Shown here piece by piece: positions 28,681 through 39,066 of a DNA stretch of 53,571 bases (within the stretch, counting starts at the first letter, position 1; every line of letters starts with the position of its first letter). The notes under the pieces are model-generated. The model searched no databases. It saw only the letters and a program-made list of their open reading frames with translations, and had not been told where the DNA came from. This stretch comes from Stenotrophomonas ginsengisoli. Lineage in GTDB: Bacteria; Pseudomonadota; Gammaproteobacteria; Xanthomonadales; Xanthomonadaceae. Position numbers and translations under genes: made by a program. The stretch spans positions 1 through 53,571 of the forward strand of contig NZ_LDJM01000042.1 of the NCBI RefSeq assembly GCF_001431485.1, read 5' to 3'.

Positions 28681-29628
28681 ATGATCAAGCTGTTCCGAGA
28701 CCTCCAAGGTGACGTGCTGTATCCGGCCGGCAGCGTGGTGTGCATTGGTGCGTTTGACGGGGTCCACCGTGGCCACCGGGCCCTGCTGCAGCACACCGCA
28801 CAACGTGCGGCGGCGCTGGGCGTGCCGGCGGTGGCGGTGTCCTTCGAGCCGCTGCCGCGCGAATTTTTCGGCCGTGACAATCCGCCGCCGCGCCTGAGCC
28901 TGGCCCGCAACAAGGTCGAGGCCTTTGCCGCCCAGGGCATGCAGGGCGCGGGATTGCTCGGCTTCGACGCGGCCATGGCCGCGACCCCGGCCGAGGACTT
29001 CGTGCGCCAGTTGCTGGTCGGCCGCCTGCAGGCCCGCGAGGTCTGGATCGGCCCGGAGTTCAGTTTCGGCCACAAGCGCGGCGGCAACCTCGCCCTGCTG
29101 CAGGCCATGGGCGCCCAGCTGGGTTTTGCCGCTGGCCAGATCGACAGCGTGCATGTGCACGGCGAGCGGGTGTCCAGCACGCGCATCCGCCAGCACCTGC
29201 TGGCCGGCGAATTTGACCGTGCCGCCGACCTGCTGGGCCGGCCCTATGCCATTGCCGGGCGCGTGGTGCGCGGCCAGCAGCTGGGCCGCACCCTGGGTTT
29301 CCCGACCGCCAACCTGCGCTTTGCACGTACGCCGGCGCTGTCCGGGATTTATGCCACCTGGGTGCACGGGGTGTATGAAACACCGTGGCCTTCGGTGTCC
29401 AGTTTCGGCACCCGGCCCACCGTGGCCGGGGTCGAGCCGCTGCTGGAGGCTCACCTGTTCGACTTCCATGGCGACCTGTACGGGCGCCGGATCGAGGTCG
29501 AATTCGTCGCCAAGTTGCGCGACGAGGAAAAATTTGATGGTCTGCCGGCCTTGACCGAGCAGATGCACCGTGATGCCGCCCAGGCGCGTCACATCCTTTC
29601 AGAACACAGACTGCGAGCCACCGCGTGA
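28681..29628 (+). CDS. ribF: Bifunctional riboflavin kinase / FAD synthetase
   Basis: RibF (315 residues) phosphorylates riboflavin to FMN and adenylates FMN to FAD. The N-terminal nucleotidyltransferase domain has [20 protein letters not shown] (the GxFDGxHxGH loop) and [19 protein letters not shown]. The C-terminal flavokinase domain has [32 protein letters not shown] and [20 protein letters not shown]. Both active sites look complete. The ATG at 28681 is the first Met of the domain; the frame open upstream lies inside murJ. The stop overlaps the ileS start (GTGA). Confidence 0.97.
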   Translation: MIKLFRDLQGDVLYPAGSVVCIGAFDGVHRGHRALLQHTAQRAAALGVPAVAVSFEPLPREFFGRDNPPPRLSLARNKVEAFAAQGMQGAGLLGFDAAMAATPAEDFVRQLLVGRLQAREVWIGPEFSFGHKRGGNLALLQAMGAQLGFAAGQIDSVHVHGERVSSTRIRQHLLAGEFDRAADLLGRPYAIAGRVVRGQQLGRTLGFPTANLRFARTPALSGIYATWVHGVYETPWPSVSSFGTRPTVAGVEPLLEAHLFDFHGDLYGRRIEVEFVAKLRDEEKFDGLPALTEQMHRDAAQARHILSEHRLRATA

Positions 29629-32456
29629 GCCAGGACTACAAAGCCACCCTCAACCTGCCGGCAACCGATTTCCCGATGCGCGGCGACCTGCCCAAGCGCG
29701 AGCCGGGGACGCTGGAGCGCTGGGAAGAGCAGGGCCTGTATGCCCAGCTGCGCGCCAATGCCGCCGGCCGCGACCTGTTCGTGCTGCACGACGGCCCGCC
29801 GTATGCCAATGGCCAGATCCACCTCGGCCATGCGGTGAACAAGATCCTCAAGGACATCATCGTCAAGTCGCGCTACCTGGCCGGCTTCGATGCGCCCTAC
29901 GTGCCGGGCTGGGACTGCCACGGCCTGCCGATCGAAATTGCGGTGGAGAAGAAGTGGGGCAAGGTCGGCACCAAGCTGGACGCGCGTCAGTTCCGCCAGA
30001 AGTGCCGTGAATACGCCGCCGAGCAGATCGACATCCAGCGCCGCGATTTCAAGCGCCTGGGCGTGACCGGCGACTGGGACAACCCGTACAAGACCCTGGA
30101 TTTCGGCTTCGAGGCCAACGAGATCCGTGCCCTGTCCAAGATCGTGGCCAACGGCCACCTGATGCGCGGTGCCAAGCCGGTGCACTGGTGCTTTGACTGC
30201 GGCTCGGCCCTGGCCGAAGCCGAGATCGAATACCAGGACAAGGTTTCCCCGGCCATCGACGTGGCTTACCCGGCCCGTGACAGCGCCGCGATGGCGGCCA
30301 GCTTCGGCGTGCAGCTGCCGGTGGGCGTGGAAGTGGCGGTGCCGATCTGGACCACCACCCCGTGGACCCTGCCGGCCTCGCTGGCCGTGTCCCTGGGTGC
30401 CGAAATTGAATACCTGCTGGTCGAAGGCCCGGCCCGCAACGGCGCTGCGCGCTGGCTGGTGCTGGCGGCCAAGCTGGCCGAGAAGTCGCTGGCCCGTTAC
30501 GGCATCAACGAGCTGGTGGTGCATGGCCGCGCCAACGGTGCGGCGCTTGAAAACCAGCTGCTGGCCCACCCGTTCTATGACGACCGCGACCTGCCGCTGT
30601 TCAATGGCGAGCACGTCTCCGACGAAGACGGTACCGGTGCGGTGCACACCGCCCCGGGCCACGGCCAGGAAGACTTTGCCGTCAGTGCCAAGTACGCGCT
30701 GATGGACAACTACAACGCCGGCCAGATCAACCCGGTCGATGGCCGTGGCGTGTACCTGGAATCCACCCCGGATGCCGATGGCGTGGTGTTGGCCGGCCAG
30801 CACATCTGGAAGACCCAGGACGCCATCGTGGAGGTGCTCAGCGCCCGCGGCGTGCTGCTGGCCCACAGCAAGATGGAACACAGCTACCCGCACTGCTGGC
30901 GTCACAAGACCCCGGTGGTGTTCCGCGCCACCCCGCAGTGGTTCATCTCGATGGACAAGGCCGGCCTGCGCAGCGATGCGATGAGCGCGATCGGCAAGGT
31001 CGGCTGGTTCCCGGCCTGGGGCCAGGCGCGCATCGGCGCGATGGTCGAAGGCCGCCCGGACTGGTGCATCAGCCGTCAGCGCACCTGGGGTGTGCCGATT
31101 GCGCTGTTCACCCACCGCCTGACCGGCGAGATCCACCCGCGCAGCGTTGAGCTGATGCAACAGGTGGCCGACATCGTGCAGGTCGAGGGCATCGATGCCT
31201 GGTTTGACCTGGATGCTGCCAGCCTGCTGGGCGATGAAGCCGGCGACTACGAGAAGGTCACCGACATCCTCGATGTCTGGTTCGATTCGGGCGTCACCCA
31301 CGAAGGCGTGCTGCTGGAGCGTGGCTTCGGCAAGCCGGCCGACCTGTACCTGGAAGGCAGCGACCAGCACCGCGGCTGGTTCCAGTCCTCGCTGCTGACC
31401 GGCGTGGCCATCGACAAGCATGCCCCGTACAAGCAGTGCCTGACCCACGGTTTCACCGTGGACGAGAAGGGCCGCAAGATGTCCAAGTCGCTGGGCAACG
31501 GCATCGAGCCACAGGACATCATGAAGACCCTGGGTGCGGACATCCTGCGCCTGTGGATCGCCTCGGCCGACTACTCCAACGAGATGTCGCTGTCCCAGGA
31601 AATCCTCAAGCGCAATGCCGATGCCTACCGTCGCCTGCGCAACACCGCCCGCTTCCTGCTGGCCAACCTGGACGGCTTCGACCCGGCGGCCAACAGCGTG
31701 GCCCTGGAAGACATGGTCGCCCTGGACCGCTGGATCGTGCACCGCGCCTGGCAGGTGCAGGAGAAGATCAAGGCCGCCTATGACCGCTACGATTTCGCCG
31801 AGATCGTGCAGGCGCTGCTCAACTTCTGCTCCGTCGACCTGGGCTCGCTGTACCTGGACGTGACCAAGGACCGCCTGTACACCATGCAGGCCGACTCGGC
31901 CGGCCGCCGCAGCGCGCAGACCGCCATGTACCACGTGGCCGAGGCATTCGTGCGCTGGATCGCGCCGGTGTTGACCTTCACCTCCGACGAGTTGTGGGGC
32001 TACCTGCCGGGTGAGCGTGACAAGCACGTGCTGTTCACCACCTGGTATGACGGCCTGCAGCCGCTGGCCGAGGACGCCGCCATTTCGGCCGCCGATTTCG
32101 ACCAGCTGCTGGGCATGCGCGAGCAGGTGGCCAAGGTGCTGGAGCCGATGCGCGCCAATGGCGTGATCGGTGCGGCGCTGGAGGCGGAAATCACCATTGC
32201 CGCCAATGCCGCCACCGCCGCCAAGCTGGCACCGCTGGCTGATGAACTGCGCTTTTTGTTCATCAGTGGCGATGTGCAGGTGCGCGAGGCCACCACCGAC
32301 GAGATCTTCGTCAGTGCCGAGCCGACCAGCAAGGCCAAGTGCGTGCGCTGCTGGCACTACCGCGCCGATGTCGGCAGCAATGCCGAGCACGCCGAGCTGT
32401 GCGGCCGCTGCGCCGACAACGTGGCCGGTGCGGGTGAAACCCGCCGGTGGTTCTGA
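29625..32456 (+). CDS. ileS: Isoleucyl-tRNA synthetase
   Basis: IleS (943 residues) charges tRNA-Ile and edits Val. It is a class I synthetase with [19 protein letters not shown] (HIGH motif) and [12 protein letters not shown] (KMSKS motif). The editing-domain entry is [19 protein letters not shown], and [10 protein letters not shown] and [16 protein letters not shown] are conserved. The C-terminal zinc site is CVRCWHYR with ELCGRCADN, which marks the bacterial-type enzyme. The start is a GTG overlapping the ribF stop by 4 bp. The lspA start overlaps its stop by one base. A long open frame on the other strand is a codon-bias shadow. Confidence 0.98.
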   Translation: MSQDYKATLNLPATDFPMRGDLPKREPGTLERWEEQGLYAQLRANAAGRDLFVLHDGPPYANGQIHLGHAVNKILKDIIVKSRYLAGFDAPYVPGWDCHGLPIEIAVEKKWGKVGTKLDARQFRQKCREYAAEQIDIQRRDFKRLGVTGDWDNPYKTLDFGFEANEIRALSKIVANGHLMRGAKPVHWCFDCGSALAEAEIEYQDKVSPAIDVAYPARDSAAMAASFGVQLPVGVEVAVPIWTTTPWTLPASLAVSLGAEIEYLLVEGPARNGAARWLVLAAKLAEKSLARYGINELVVHGRANGAALENQLLAHPFYDDRDLPLFNGEHVSDEDGTGAVHTAPGHGQEDFAVSAKYALMDNYNAGQINPVDGRGVYLESTPDADGVVLAGQHIWKTQDAIVEVLSARGVLLAHSKMEHSYPHCWRHKTPVVFRATPQWFISMDKAGLRSDAMSAIGKVGWFPAWGQARIGAMVEGRPDWCISRQRTWGVPIALFTHRLTGEIHPRSVELMQQVADIVQVEGIDAWFDLDAASLLGDEAGDYEKVTDILDVWFDSGVTHEGVLLERGFGKPADLYLEGSDQHRGWFQSSLLTGVAIDKHAPYKQCLTHGFTVDEKGRKMSKSLGNGIEPQDIMKTLGADILRLWIASADYSNEMSLSQEILKRNADAYRRLRNTARFLLANLDGFDPAANSVALEDMVALDRWIVHRAWQVQEKIKAAYDRYDFAEIVQALLNFCSVDLGSLYLDVTKDRLYTMQADSAGRRSAQTAMYHVAEAFVRWIAPVLTFTSDELWGYLPGERDKHVLFTTWYDGLQPLAEDAAISAADFDQLLGMREQVAKVLEPMRANGVIGAALEAEITIAANAATAAKLAPLADELRFLFISGDVQVREATTDEIFVSAEPTSKAKCVRCWHYRADVGSNAEHAELCGRCADNVAGAGETRRWF

Positions 32457-32962
32457 TGAAGGCCCGTCCGCGTCCCAACGCGCTGGTCTGGCTGCTGTTG
32501 TCGGTGGCGGTGATCGTCATCGACCAGTGGACCAAGGCCTGGGTGCTGTCCAGCCTGCCCGAATACACCGCGGTGCCGGTGATCGAGGGCTTCTGGAACT
32601 GGTACCGCACCTACAACACCGGTGCGGCCTTCAGTTTCCTGGCCGGTGCCGGTGGCTGGCAGCTGTGGCTGTTCACCGCGCTGGCAATCGGCATCAGCGG
32701 CCTGCTGGCGTGGTGGCTGTACCAGCTGCCGCGCGGCCAGTGGAAGGCGGCGCTACCGTATTCGCTGGTGATCGGCGGGGCAATCGGCAATGTGATCGAT
32801 CGCCAGCTGCACGGCCACGTGGTGGATTTCATCCAGTGGCACGTGGGCAGCTACTACTGGCCCTCGTTCAACATCGCCGACTGCGCCATCGTCGGCGGGG
32901 CGATCGGCATTTTTGTATTCGGCCTGTTTGAAGGCAAGGACAAGGCCAAGGCTGCCGGTTGA
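32456..32962 (+). CDS. lspA: Lipoprotein signal peptidase II
   Basis: LspA (168 residues) cleaves prolipoprotein signal peptides in the inner membrane. It has four helices. The catalytic aspartates are D115 ([11 protein letters not shown]) and D142 ([12 protein letters not shown]); D124 in VVDF is also conserved, as is [12 protein letters not shown]. The ATG at 32456 overlaps the ileS stop (TGATG); a GTG nine bases earlier is possible. Position after ileS is the usual order. Lipoproteins encoded in this window, such as CyoA and the EEP protein, would be its substrates. Confidence 0.97.
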   Translation: MKARPRPNALVWLLLSVAVIVIDQWTKAWVLSSLPEYTAVPVIEGFWNWYRTYNTGAAFSFLAGAGGWQLWLFTALAIGISGLLAWWLYQLPRGQWKAALPYSLVIGGAIGNVIDRQLHGHVVDFIQWHVGSYYWPSFNIADCAIVGGAIGIFVFGLFEGKDKAKAAG

Positions 32963-32990
32963 TCCGGCGGCCCTGGCAAGAGAGACGAGC

Positions 32991-33941
32991 ATGCAAGTAC
33001 TGCTGGCCAATCCGCGTGGTTTCTGTGCCGGTGTCGATCGCGCCATCGAGATCGTCAAGCGCGCCATCGAAACCTTGGGCGCCCCGATCTACGTGCGCCA
33101 TGAAGTGGTGCACAACCGCTTCGTGGTCGATGACCTGAAGGCACGCGGGGCGATCTTCGTCGAGGAACTGGACGAAGTGCCGGATGGCAATACGGTGATC
33201 TTCTCGGCCCATGGCGTGTCCAAGGCGGTGCGTGCCGAGGCTGACCGCCGTGGCCTGAAGGTGTTCGATGCGACCTGCCCGCTGGTGACCAAGGTGCACT
33301 TCGAGGTCAGCCGCCACTGCCGTCATGGCCGTGATGTGGTGCTGATCGGCCATGAAGGCCACCCGGAAGTGGAGGGCACGATGGGCCAGTGGAGCCGTGA
33401 GGCCCACACCGGTTCGATCTACCTGGTCGAGGACGTGGACGATGTGCTGGCGCTCAACCCCGGCCAGCCGGAGAACATCGCCTACACCACCCAGACCACG
33501 CTGTCGGTGGATGACACCCGTGCGGTGATCGATGCGCTGCGTGAGCGCTTCCCGGCCATCGACGGGCCGAAGAAGGACGACATCTGCTACGCCACCCAGA
33601 ACCGTCAGGATGCGGTGCGCGATCTGGCCAAGCAGGCCGACCTGGTGCTGGTGGTGGGGTCGCCCAATTCCTCCAACTCCAACCGCCTGGCCGAGCTGGC
33701 CCAGCGTGAGGGGGTGGAGGCCTACCTGATCGACAACGCCGGCGAAATCAATGCGGCCTGGGTGCAGGGCAAGCAGTGTATCGGCGTGACCGCCGGTGCT
33801 TCGGCCCCGCAGGTGCTGGTGGATGGTGTGCTGGAGCGTCTGGCCCAGCTCGGTGCCACCACCAAGCGCGAGCTGGACGGCGAGCCGGAGACCATGGTCT
33901 TCGCCCTGCCCAAGGAACTGCGCCTGCGTCTGGTGGATTGA
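32991..33941 (+). CDS. ispH: 4-hydroxy-3-methylbut-2-enyl diphosphate reductase IspH
   Basis: IspH (316 residues) carries out the last step of the MEP isoprenoid pathway, making IPP and DMAPP with an iron-sulfur cluster. The three cluster Cys are in [29 protein letters not shown] and [52 protein letters not shown] and [13 protein letters not shown] are substrate-site motifs. The ATG at 32991 follows AAGAGAGACGAGC. The stop codon overlaps the -35 of the tRNA promoter. Confidence 0.98.
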   Translation: MQVLLANPRGFCAGVDRAIEIVKRAIETLGAPIYVRHEVVHNRFVVDDLKARGAIFVEELDEVPDGNTVIFSAHGVSKAVRAEADRRGLKVFDATCPLVTKVHFEVSRHCRHGRDVVLIGHEGHPEVEGTMGQWSREAHTGSIYLVEDVDDVLALNPGQPENIAYTTQTTLSVDDTRAVIDALRERFPAIDGPKKDDICYATQNRQDAVRDLAKQADLVLVVGSPNSSNSNRLAELAQREGVEAYLIDNAGEINAAWVQGKQCIGVTAGASAPQVLVDGVLERLAQLGATTKRELDGEPETMVFALPKELRLRLVD

Positions 33942-33967
33942 CCGAAACGGTTGAAAAACCCTACAAT
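33938..33967 (+). promoter_or_regulatory. Promoter of tRNA-Thr
   Basis: -35 TTGACC (33938-33943), which overlaps the ispH stop codon, 18-bp spacer, -10 TACAAT (33962-33967). The mature tRNA begins 10 bp after the -10. Confidence 0.75.
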
Positions 33968-33977
33968 TACGCCCTTC

Positions 33978-34053
33978 GCCGGAATAGCTCAGTTGGTAGA
34001 GCGGCGCATTCGTAATGCGTAGGTCGCAGGTTCGATTCCTGTTTCCGGCACCA
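33978..34053 (+). tRNA. tRNA-Thr (anticodon CGT)
   Basis: 76 nt with encoded CCA. The acceptor arms GCCGGAA and TTCCGGC pair. The D arm contains AGCTCAGTTGGTAGAGC, and the anticodon loop TTCGTAA lies in stem GCGCA/TGCGT (one mismatch-free helix), giving CGT. The T arm is CAGG-TTCGATT-CCTG. It reads ACG codons and resembles the E. coli tRNA-Thr(CGT). Confidence 0.97.
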
Positions 34054-34057
34054 AGTC

Positions 34058-34084
34058 AAAGCCCGCCTTGTGCGGGCTTTTTCT
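34058..34084 (+). terminator. Rho-independent terminator after tRNA-Thr
   Basis: AAAGCCCGC (34058-34066) pairs with GCGGGCTTT (34072-34080) around a 5-nt loop, followed by more T. It starts 5 bp after the tRNA. Confidence 0.9.
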
Positions 34085-34153
34085 TTGTCTGGCTTGGGGT
34101 GGTGTGATGCCGTTGGCGGGTGGGCATGTGGAGGGCATGGGGGGGCGCTGGGC

Positions 34154-35377
34154 TCACGCGGCCTGCGTGGTTCCGGCCTGACTGGCCTGGCGGATGCGCC
34201 GGTGGCGCCAGAACAGCGGGGCGCCGAGGGCGCAAATGGCGATCACCATGATGCAGAAGCTGGTCACCGCCGCGCGCATGCCCCAGTGGTCGGCGATGGC
34301 GCCGATGCCCAGCATCGGCAGCATCGAGCCGATGTATCCGACCAGCAGGTAGGTGGAGAACAGGCCGGAGCGGGTGCGCAGCTCGGACAGGCGCGGCACC
34401 AGGCTCATGCCGGCCAGCATGCACATGGCATGGCCGATTGCCGCGGCCAGCACCCCGGCCACAAACAGCAGGGCAGAGCCGGCCCACAGGTTGACCATCA
34501 GCAGGGCATTGCTCAGGGCCAGCATGAGCAAGCCGGCAGTACCGGTGCGGTAGGTGGGCAGGCGGCCGACCAGGACCTGGACGATGGCCGAAACGAACAG
34601 GATCAGGGCGATGGCGCTGCCGCTGACCACCGGGCCATGCCAGGGCACCAGCTTGTCCAGGAACAGGGGCGACATGGCCGCATACAGGCCGAACACCGCA
34701 AAGGCCATGAACGGCAGGCAGGTGGTGAGCCAGAACGCGCTGCGGTTTTCCGGTGTCGGCAGGGTCAGCTGGGGCAGGAAATCGTGGGCCTGCAATGGTG
34801 CCATGGCGGCCTGCGCGGTGGCCGGCAGTGCCAGCGTGCGCAGTGCCAGCCAGCCGCACAGCCCCAGTACCAGGGTCGGCAGGTAGGCGCTGACCAGTGG
34901 CTGTGGCAGCCACTGGCCGATGATGCCGCCGGTCAATGGGCCCAGGCCAAAACCCAGCGCCATCAAGAAGCCGGTCAACATGGCCACGCGCTGTGCGCTG
35001 CCGGCCGGGGCCAGCAGGGCCAGGCCCTTGGTGGCGCTGGTGGTGAGCAGGGTGGAGGCGATGCCGACCAGAAAACGCCCGCTGCCCAGCCACCACAGGT
35101 TGTTGGCCAGCAGGCACATCACGGTGCCGAGCAGGATCAGCAACAGGCCGGCCTGCATCACCCGCAGGAAGCTGGTGCGGTCCGGCAGGCGGCCCAGAAA
35201 CAGCAGTCCGGCCAGGGCGCCGCCCATGTAGATCACATAGAGCAGGGAGATGTCACTGGGCTTGAGCTGCCACAGCTCCTTGTACAGCGCATACAGCGGG
35301 CTGATCAGGGCTGTGCCCATCACGCCGACGATCATTGCGTAGCTGACCCAGAAATACGGTGTTGCCTTGGGTTTCAT
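34154..35377 (-). CDS. MFS multidrug-type efflux transporter
   Basis: A 407-residue major facilitator with 12 predicted helices. The loop 2-3 motif is GALAGLLFLGRLPDRTSFLR, motif A of drug/H+ antiporters. ALGFGLGPLTGGIIGQWL in helix 5 recalls the antiporter motif C (GxxxGPxxGG). It ends in a basic cytoplasmic tail. The ATG at 35377 precedes the first helix; the frame open upstream is rejected. It lies 40 bp after a MarR-family gene on the same strand, the common arrangement of a regulator with the pump it represses. Substrates are unknown; the pair looks EmrR/drug-efflux-like. Confidence 0.9.
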   Translation of the reverse strand: MKPKATPYFWVSYAMIVGVMGTALISPLYALYKELWQLKPSDISLLYVIYMGGALAGLLFLGRLPDRTSFLRVMQAGLLLILLGTVMCLLANNLWWLGSGRFLVGIASTLLTTSATKGLALLAPAGSAQRVAMLTGFLMALGFGLGPLTGGIIGQWLPQPLVSAYLPTLVLGLCGWLALRTLALPATAQAAMAPLQAHDFLPQLTLPTPENRSAFWLTTCLPFMAFAVFGLYAAMSPLFLDKLVPWHGPVVSGSAIALILFVSAIVQVLVGRLPTYRTGTAGLLMLALSNALLMVNLWAGSALLFVAGVLAAAIGHAMCMLAGMSLVPRLSELRTRSGLFSTYLLVGYIGSMLPMLGIGAIADHWGMRAAVTSFCIMVIAICALGAPLFWRHRRIRQASQAGTTQAA

Positions 35378-35417
35378 TGCAGGTTCCGGTGTTGCGGGTG
35401 GCGATGCGGTGCAGGCA

Positions 35418-35903
35418 TCAGAGCGTGTCGAAACTGCGGGAGATCTTCTCCAGCGTGCGGCGGGTGACTTCCAGGTCTTCGGCACTGACCCCGTCCAGGA
35501 TCGTGTGCTCGATATGCAGGCTGTGCTGCAGGATGCGCAGGGCGCAGTCACGGCCGGCATCGGTCAGGGCGATGCACTTGGTGCGCCGGTCTGCCGGCTG
35601 GCATTGCCATTGCACCAGGCCGGCCGCGCGCAGCTGGGCCAGTACCCGTACCAGGGAGGAGCTGTCCAGGTGCAGGGCCTGGGCCAGGTCCTTCTGCAGC
35701 ATCGGCGCGGCATGGGTGTACAGGGTGATCAAGGGCATGCGCGTGGCATCGGACAGGCCACTGTCACGCAATGCCAGATCCACCTGGCGACGCCACTGGC
35801 GATAGACCGAGCCGATCAGCTGGCCGAAGCGGGCGCGGAACCCGGCCAGGGCGATGTCCGCAGCCGTAGTCGATGCGGCCGGCGCAGGGGTGTTTGTTTG
35901 CAT
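35418..35903 (-). CDS. MarR-family transcriptional regulator
   Basis: A 161-residue winged-helix repressor. The core has VDLALRDSGLSDATRMPLIT, QKDLAQALHLDSSSLVRVLA (recognition helix) and GLVQWQCQPADRRTKCIALT (the beta-wing DRR-K motif). The C-terminal helix would dimerise. The ATG at 35903 has no SD and sits in a palindrome (TTTGCATGCAAA), so it may be read from a leaderless message or use a different start. It is upstream of, and probably represses, the MFS pump. Confidence 0.88.
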   Translation of the reverse strand: MQTNTPAPAASTTAADIALAGFRARFGQLIGSVYRQWRRQVDLALRDSGLSDATRMPLITLYTHAAPMLQKDLAQALHLDSSSLVRVLAQLRAAGLVQWQCQPADRRTKCIALTDAGRDCALRILQHSLHIEHTILDGVSAEDLEVTRRTLEKISRSFDTL

Positions 35904-35908
35904 GCAAA
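35897..35908. promoter_or_regulatory. Palindrome TTTGCATGCAAA at the MarR start codon
   Basis: A perfect 12-bp palindrome contains the MarR start codon. A further TTTTGC arm lies just beyond (35912-35917). A TTGTCA -35-like element is on the minus strand at 35939-35934. The position suits autorepression by the MarR protein; unproven. Confidence 0.45.
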
Positions 35909-35976
35909 GTATTTTGCGCCGCGGCCGGGCTGATGACAATCCTGGCCTGCGTGCCGTTGCCACCCGGTACCGGTAC

Positions 35977-36018
35977 AAACAACATCGGCCAGGTGCCTGG
36001 CACCTGGCCGATGTGTTT
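35977..36018 (-). terminator. Long hairpin terminator downstream of the TonB-dependent receptor
   Basis: ACATCGGCCAGGTGC (35982-35996) and GCACCTGGCCGATGT (36000-36014) form a perfect 15-bp stem with a 3-nt loop, extended by AAAC/GTTT past one bulge. It begins 20 bp after the receptor stop. The T-run is poor. Confidence 0.7.
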
Positions 36019-36033
36019 GCCCTGCGGTGTTGC

Positions 36034-39000
36034 TTACAGCTTGAAATTCAGGCTGAGGTGGAAGGTGCGGCCGATCACGTCATACAGGCCAGACGAGGTA
36101 CCGGCGATGCCCTGGTTGAAGTTGGAACCACCGGCTTCGGCACCCGGGATGCGCGGCGGCGAGCGGTCGAACATGTTGTTCATGCCGGCCGACACGCTCA
36201 CCTTCGGAGTCAGCTGGTAGCTGGCGTAGATGTCGTTGTAGAACATGCTGCCCGACCACGGACGCTCGTAGGTCTCGTAGGTGGCATATTCGGAGGCGCG
36301 CATCTTGGAGTAACCGCGCAGGGTCCAGTACACGCTGTACTTCTCGTGGCTCAGGCCGGTGCGCAGCGAACCCTTCCACTGCGGGGTGCCGAAGATTTCC
36401 AGATTGTTCCAGACATCGTCCGGGTTGGCGGCATCGGCAATGTCGATGCGCTCCAGGTTGCGGCCCAGGTTCAGGTCCAGCGATAGGCGGTGGCCGCGCG
36501 GCAGCTGGGTGAACCAGGTGGCATTGATGTCCACGCCACGGGCCAGGCTCTGGGCCAGGTTGAGCTGCTGCACCGACACGTCCACCAGGTCGCCGGTGGC
36601 ATTGCGGGTAACCAGGCCGCAGAACTGGTTGTCCATCGAGGCCAGGTCAACACAGCGCTGCAGGATGGTCTGCGGGGCCAGGCCGGCGATGACGTTGCGC
36701 AGGTCGATCTTGTAGTAGTCGGCCGAGATCACCAGGTTGTTGATGAAGCGCGGGCGGAACACGGCGCCGAAGGTGGTGGTCTTGGCCGTTTCCGGGCCCA
36801 GTTCGGTGTTGCCCGAGTAGATCACATCCAGCCACTGCCAGTAGGTGGCGGTGTCGGAGGGGGCGATCTGCGCACAGTTGGCCGCGGTGTACTGGGTGTT
36901 GCCGGTGCTGTTGGCCAGCGAGTAGTCGTTGCACGGATCGTACAACCAGGCACCGGAGACCACGCCGGCGGTGAACATTTCACCGATGTTCGGTGCACGG
37001 ATGGCCTTGCCATAGGTGCCGCGCAGGGTCAGGTCCTCGATCGGTGCCCATTCCAGGCCGACCTTGGTGGTGGTGGTGCGGCCGGACAGGTTGTAGTCGG
37101 ACACGCGACCGGCCAGATCCAGCGACAGGCGCTCGGCGCCCGGCGCACCGCTGATCAGCGGCAGGTGGATTTCACCGAAGGCTTCCTTGACGCTGTACTC
37201 GCCGATCAGCGGGGTGGCGGTATAACCCAGGCTCGGGTCGAACAGGGCGTGGTTGGCATTGAACTGCGGGGACACGCCGACGTTGTTGCTTTCGCTGCGG
37301 TATTCCATGCCCACCACCAGCTGGGCTTCGCCACCCGGCAGGTCGAACAGGCCGCCGCTGGCATAGGCCGAGGCCACCTTCTGGGTCATCTGGGTCTTGG
37401 ACCAGTCGGTGTCATAGCTCAGCCACTTGACCATTTCCGGGGTCAGCTGGGCGAACGGGTTGATCGCCACGCAGCCGGCCATCGGTGCGGCCCAATCCCA
37501 GTCATTGAGTACATCGCTCCACACCCACGAGCCATTGCACACGGCATTGCCATTGGCATCGGCGGTGGAGTTCAGGCCGGCATAGAAGCGCGGGAGGGCG
37601 GCGGCATTGAGCGAGCGCGAACGCTCCTCGCTGCGTCCATAGGAGACGTAACCGGAGTAGTTCCAGTTGCGTGAGAACAGCTCGAAGTCACCTTCCAGGC
37701 CGGTCACCACCTGCAGCAGCTTGCGTTCGTAATCGGTGCGGCGCAGGCCGAAGTCATTGTCGAAGTGGCGGGCGAAGCTGATGTTGTCGGTGAACGCGCC
37801 GCCGTTGGCGTCGATCATGTCCTGGGTGATGAACGGGCTGTCGTAGGGCACGCTTTCTTCGTAGCCCGAGCCGTAGGCGGCCAGTTCGCGGTTGCGGGTC
37901 TGGGTCTGGCTCTGCGAGTAGGTCAGGTTGGCGAAGAAGCGGGCGTGTTCGTTGAAGTCGAAGTTGACGGTGCTGCGCACGGTCTGACGGTCAGACGGGA
38001 CACTGAGCATCCAGTTGTCGTAATAGGCGCCGTATTCGCCGCCGTCGGTACGCCCCTGCTGCAGCAGGGCATTGCCGGTGTTCAGGGCGCCGGGATTCAG
38101 GTTGACCAGGCCGCCCGGGCCCAGCTGCGGACGGCGCAGCTGGCCGTTGGCATCGAAGGTGTACAGGCAATTCATCCAGTTGGACGAGTTGCAGTTGCCC
38201 AGCACCACCTGGGCGTTGGGGCTGTTGTAGAAGTTGCGGTTGCCTTCGGTGATCACCCGACGATCGCCGGCATTGGCGCGCTCGTACAGCGGCATGCCGC
38301 CGGCGGTCCACGGGCGGTCCTGGCCGGAGACTTCGCCGCTGGTGCGTTCGGCAAAACCGAACAGGGTGAAGTTGCCGCGGTTGTCGGCGAAGTTCTTGCC
38401 GAACAGCACGTCAGCGGTGGTGGAGGGCATGTCGAAACGGCTGGAATTGCCGTAACGGATGTTGGCTTCCAGGCCGTCGAAGTCGCGCTTGAGAATGAAG
38501 TTGGCCACGCCGTTGACGGCGTCGGCGCCGTACAGGGCCGAAGCACCGCCGGTGATCACTTCCACCCGTTCGACCAGGCTGGACGGGATCATGCTCAGGT
38601 CCACGCCCGAGGTGCCCGGGATCGACGGCACCTGGCGACGGCTGTCGACCAGGGTCAGGGTACGCTGCACGCCCATGCCGCGCAGGTCCAGGGCGTTGAT
38701 GCCCGGGTTGCCGACTTCGTACTGGTTGCTGGTCTGGCCGGTCTGGGTGATGGCAAAGCCCGGCAGCTGGTTGACCACGTCGGTGATCTGGGTGTGGCCG
38801 GAAGCGGTGATGGCTGCCGCATCGATGGTGCTCATCGGCGCCGGGCCGTCGAAGCCAGCCTCGCGCCGGATGCGCGAACCGGTCACCACGATGGTGTCCA
38901 GGGTTTGGGCCTGGTCAGCAGTGGGCTCGTCTTCGGTGCTGGCGCGCTCCTGGGCCAGCGCCTGCGGGCCGCCGAGCAGGCCGCCGATCAGGATGGTGGC

Positions 39001-39066
39001 AATGGCGCCGGCCAGGGGGCCACGACAGGGAAATTTCAACGCGGAGGACTGACGGGTCTTGCTCAT
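36034..39066 (-). CDS. TonB-dependent outer-membrane receptor
   Basis: A 1010-residue outer-membrane receptor. The signal peptide runs to about residue 39 (GAIATILIGGLLGGPQALAQ). The TonB box DTIVVTGSR is at 57-65. The plug covers about 75-185 (ITDVVNQLPGFAI, VEVITGGASALYGADAVNGV). A long 22-strand-type barrel follows, with LRGTYGKAIRAPNIGEMF and a C-terminal strand ending in NFKL. It is larger than typical siderophore receptors and fits the big TonB-receptor class abundant in xanthomonads for plant or polymer-derived substrates. Substrate unknown; no transporter or regulator is adjacent. The ATG at 39066 has GGAG 10 bp upstream; the upstream open frame is non-coding. Confidence 0.95.
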   Translation of the reverse strand: MSKTRQSSALKFPCRGPLAGAIATILIGGLLGGPQALAQERASTEDEPTADQAQTLDTIVVTGSRIRREAGFDGPAPMSTIDAAAITASGHTQITDVVNQLPGFAITQTGQTSNQYEVGNPGINALDLRGMGVQRTLTLVDSRRQVPSIPGTSGVDLSMIPSSLVERVEVITGGASALYGADAVNGVANFILKRDFDGLEANIRYGNSSRFDMPSTTADVLFGKNFADNRGNFTLFGFAERTSGEVSGQDRPWTAGGMPLYERANAGDRRVITEGNRNFYNSPNAQVVLGNCNSSNWMNCLYTFDANGQLRRPQLGPGGLVNLNPGALNTGNALLQQGRTDGGEYGAYYDNWMLSVPSDRQTVRSTVNFDFNEHARFFANLTYSQSQTQTRNRELAAYGSGYEESVPYDSPFITQDMIDANGGAFTDNISFARHFDNDFGLRRTDYERKLLQVVTGLEGDFELFSRNWNYSGYVSYGRSEERSRSLNAAALPRFYAGLNSTADANGNAVCNGSWVWSDVLNDWDWAAPMAGCVAINPFAQLTPEMVKWLSYDTDWSKTQMTQKVASAYASGGLFDLPGGEAQLVVGMEYRSESNNVGVSPQFNANHALFDPSLGYTATPLIGEYSVKEAFGEIHLPLISGAPGAERLSLDLAGRVSDYNLSGRTTTTKVGLEWAPIEDLTLRGTYGKAIRAPNIGEMFTAGVVSGAWLYDPCNDYSLANSTGNTQYTAANCAQIAPSDTATYWQWLDVIYSGNTELGPETAKTTTFGAVFRPRFINNLVISADYYKIDLRNVIAGLAPQTILQRCVDLASMDNQFCGLVTRNATGDLVDVSVQQLNLAQSLARGVDINATWFTQLPRGHRLSLDLNLGRNLERIDIADAANPDDVWNNLEIFGTPQWKGSLRTGLSHEKYSVYWTLRGYSKMRASEYATYETYERPWSGSMFYNDIYASYQLTPKVSVSAGMNNMFDRSPPRIPGAEAGGSNFNQGIAGTSSGLYDVIGRTFHLSLNFKL

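Noticed and set aside
29589..32390. A 933-codon open frame on the minus strand opposite ileS.
   Set aside because: Antisense shadow of IleS with low-complexity His/Gly/Val-rich translation.
33978..34053. tRNA-Thr as an integration site for a mobile island.
   Set aside because: No integrase, no repeat of the tRNA 3' end within the next 5 kb seen by eye, and a terminator follows directly.
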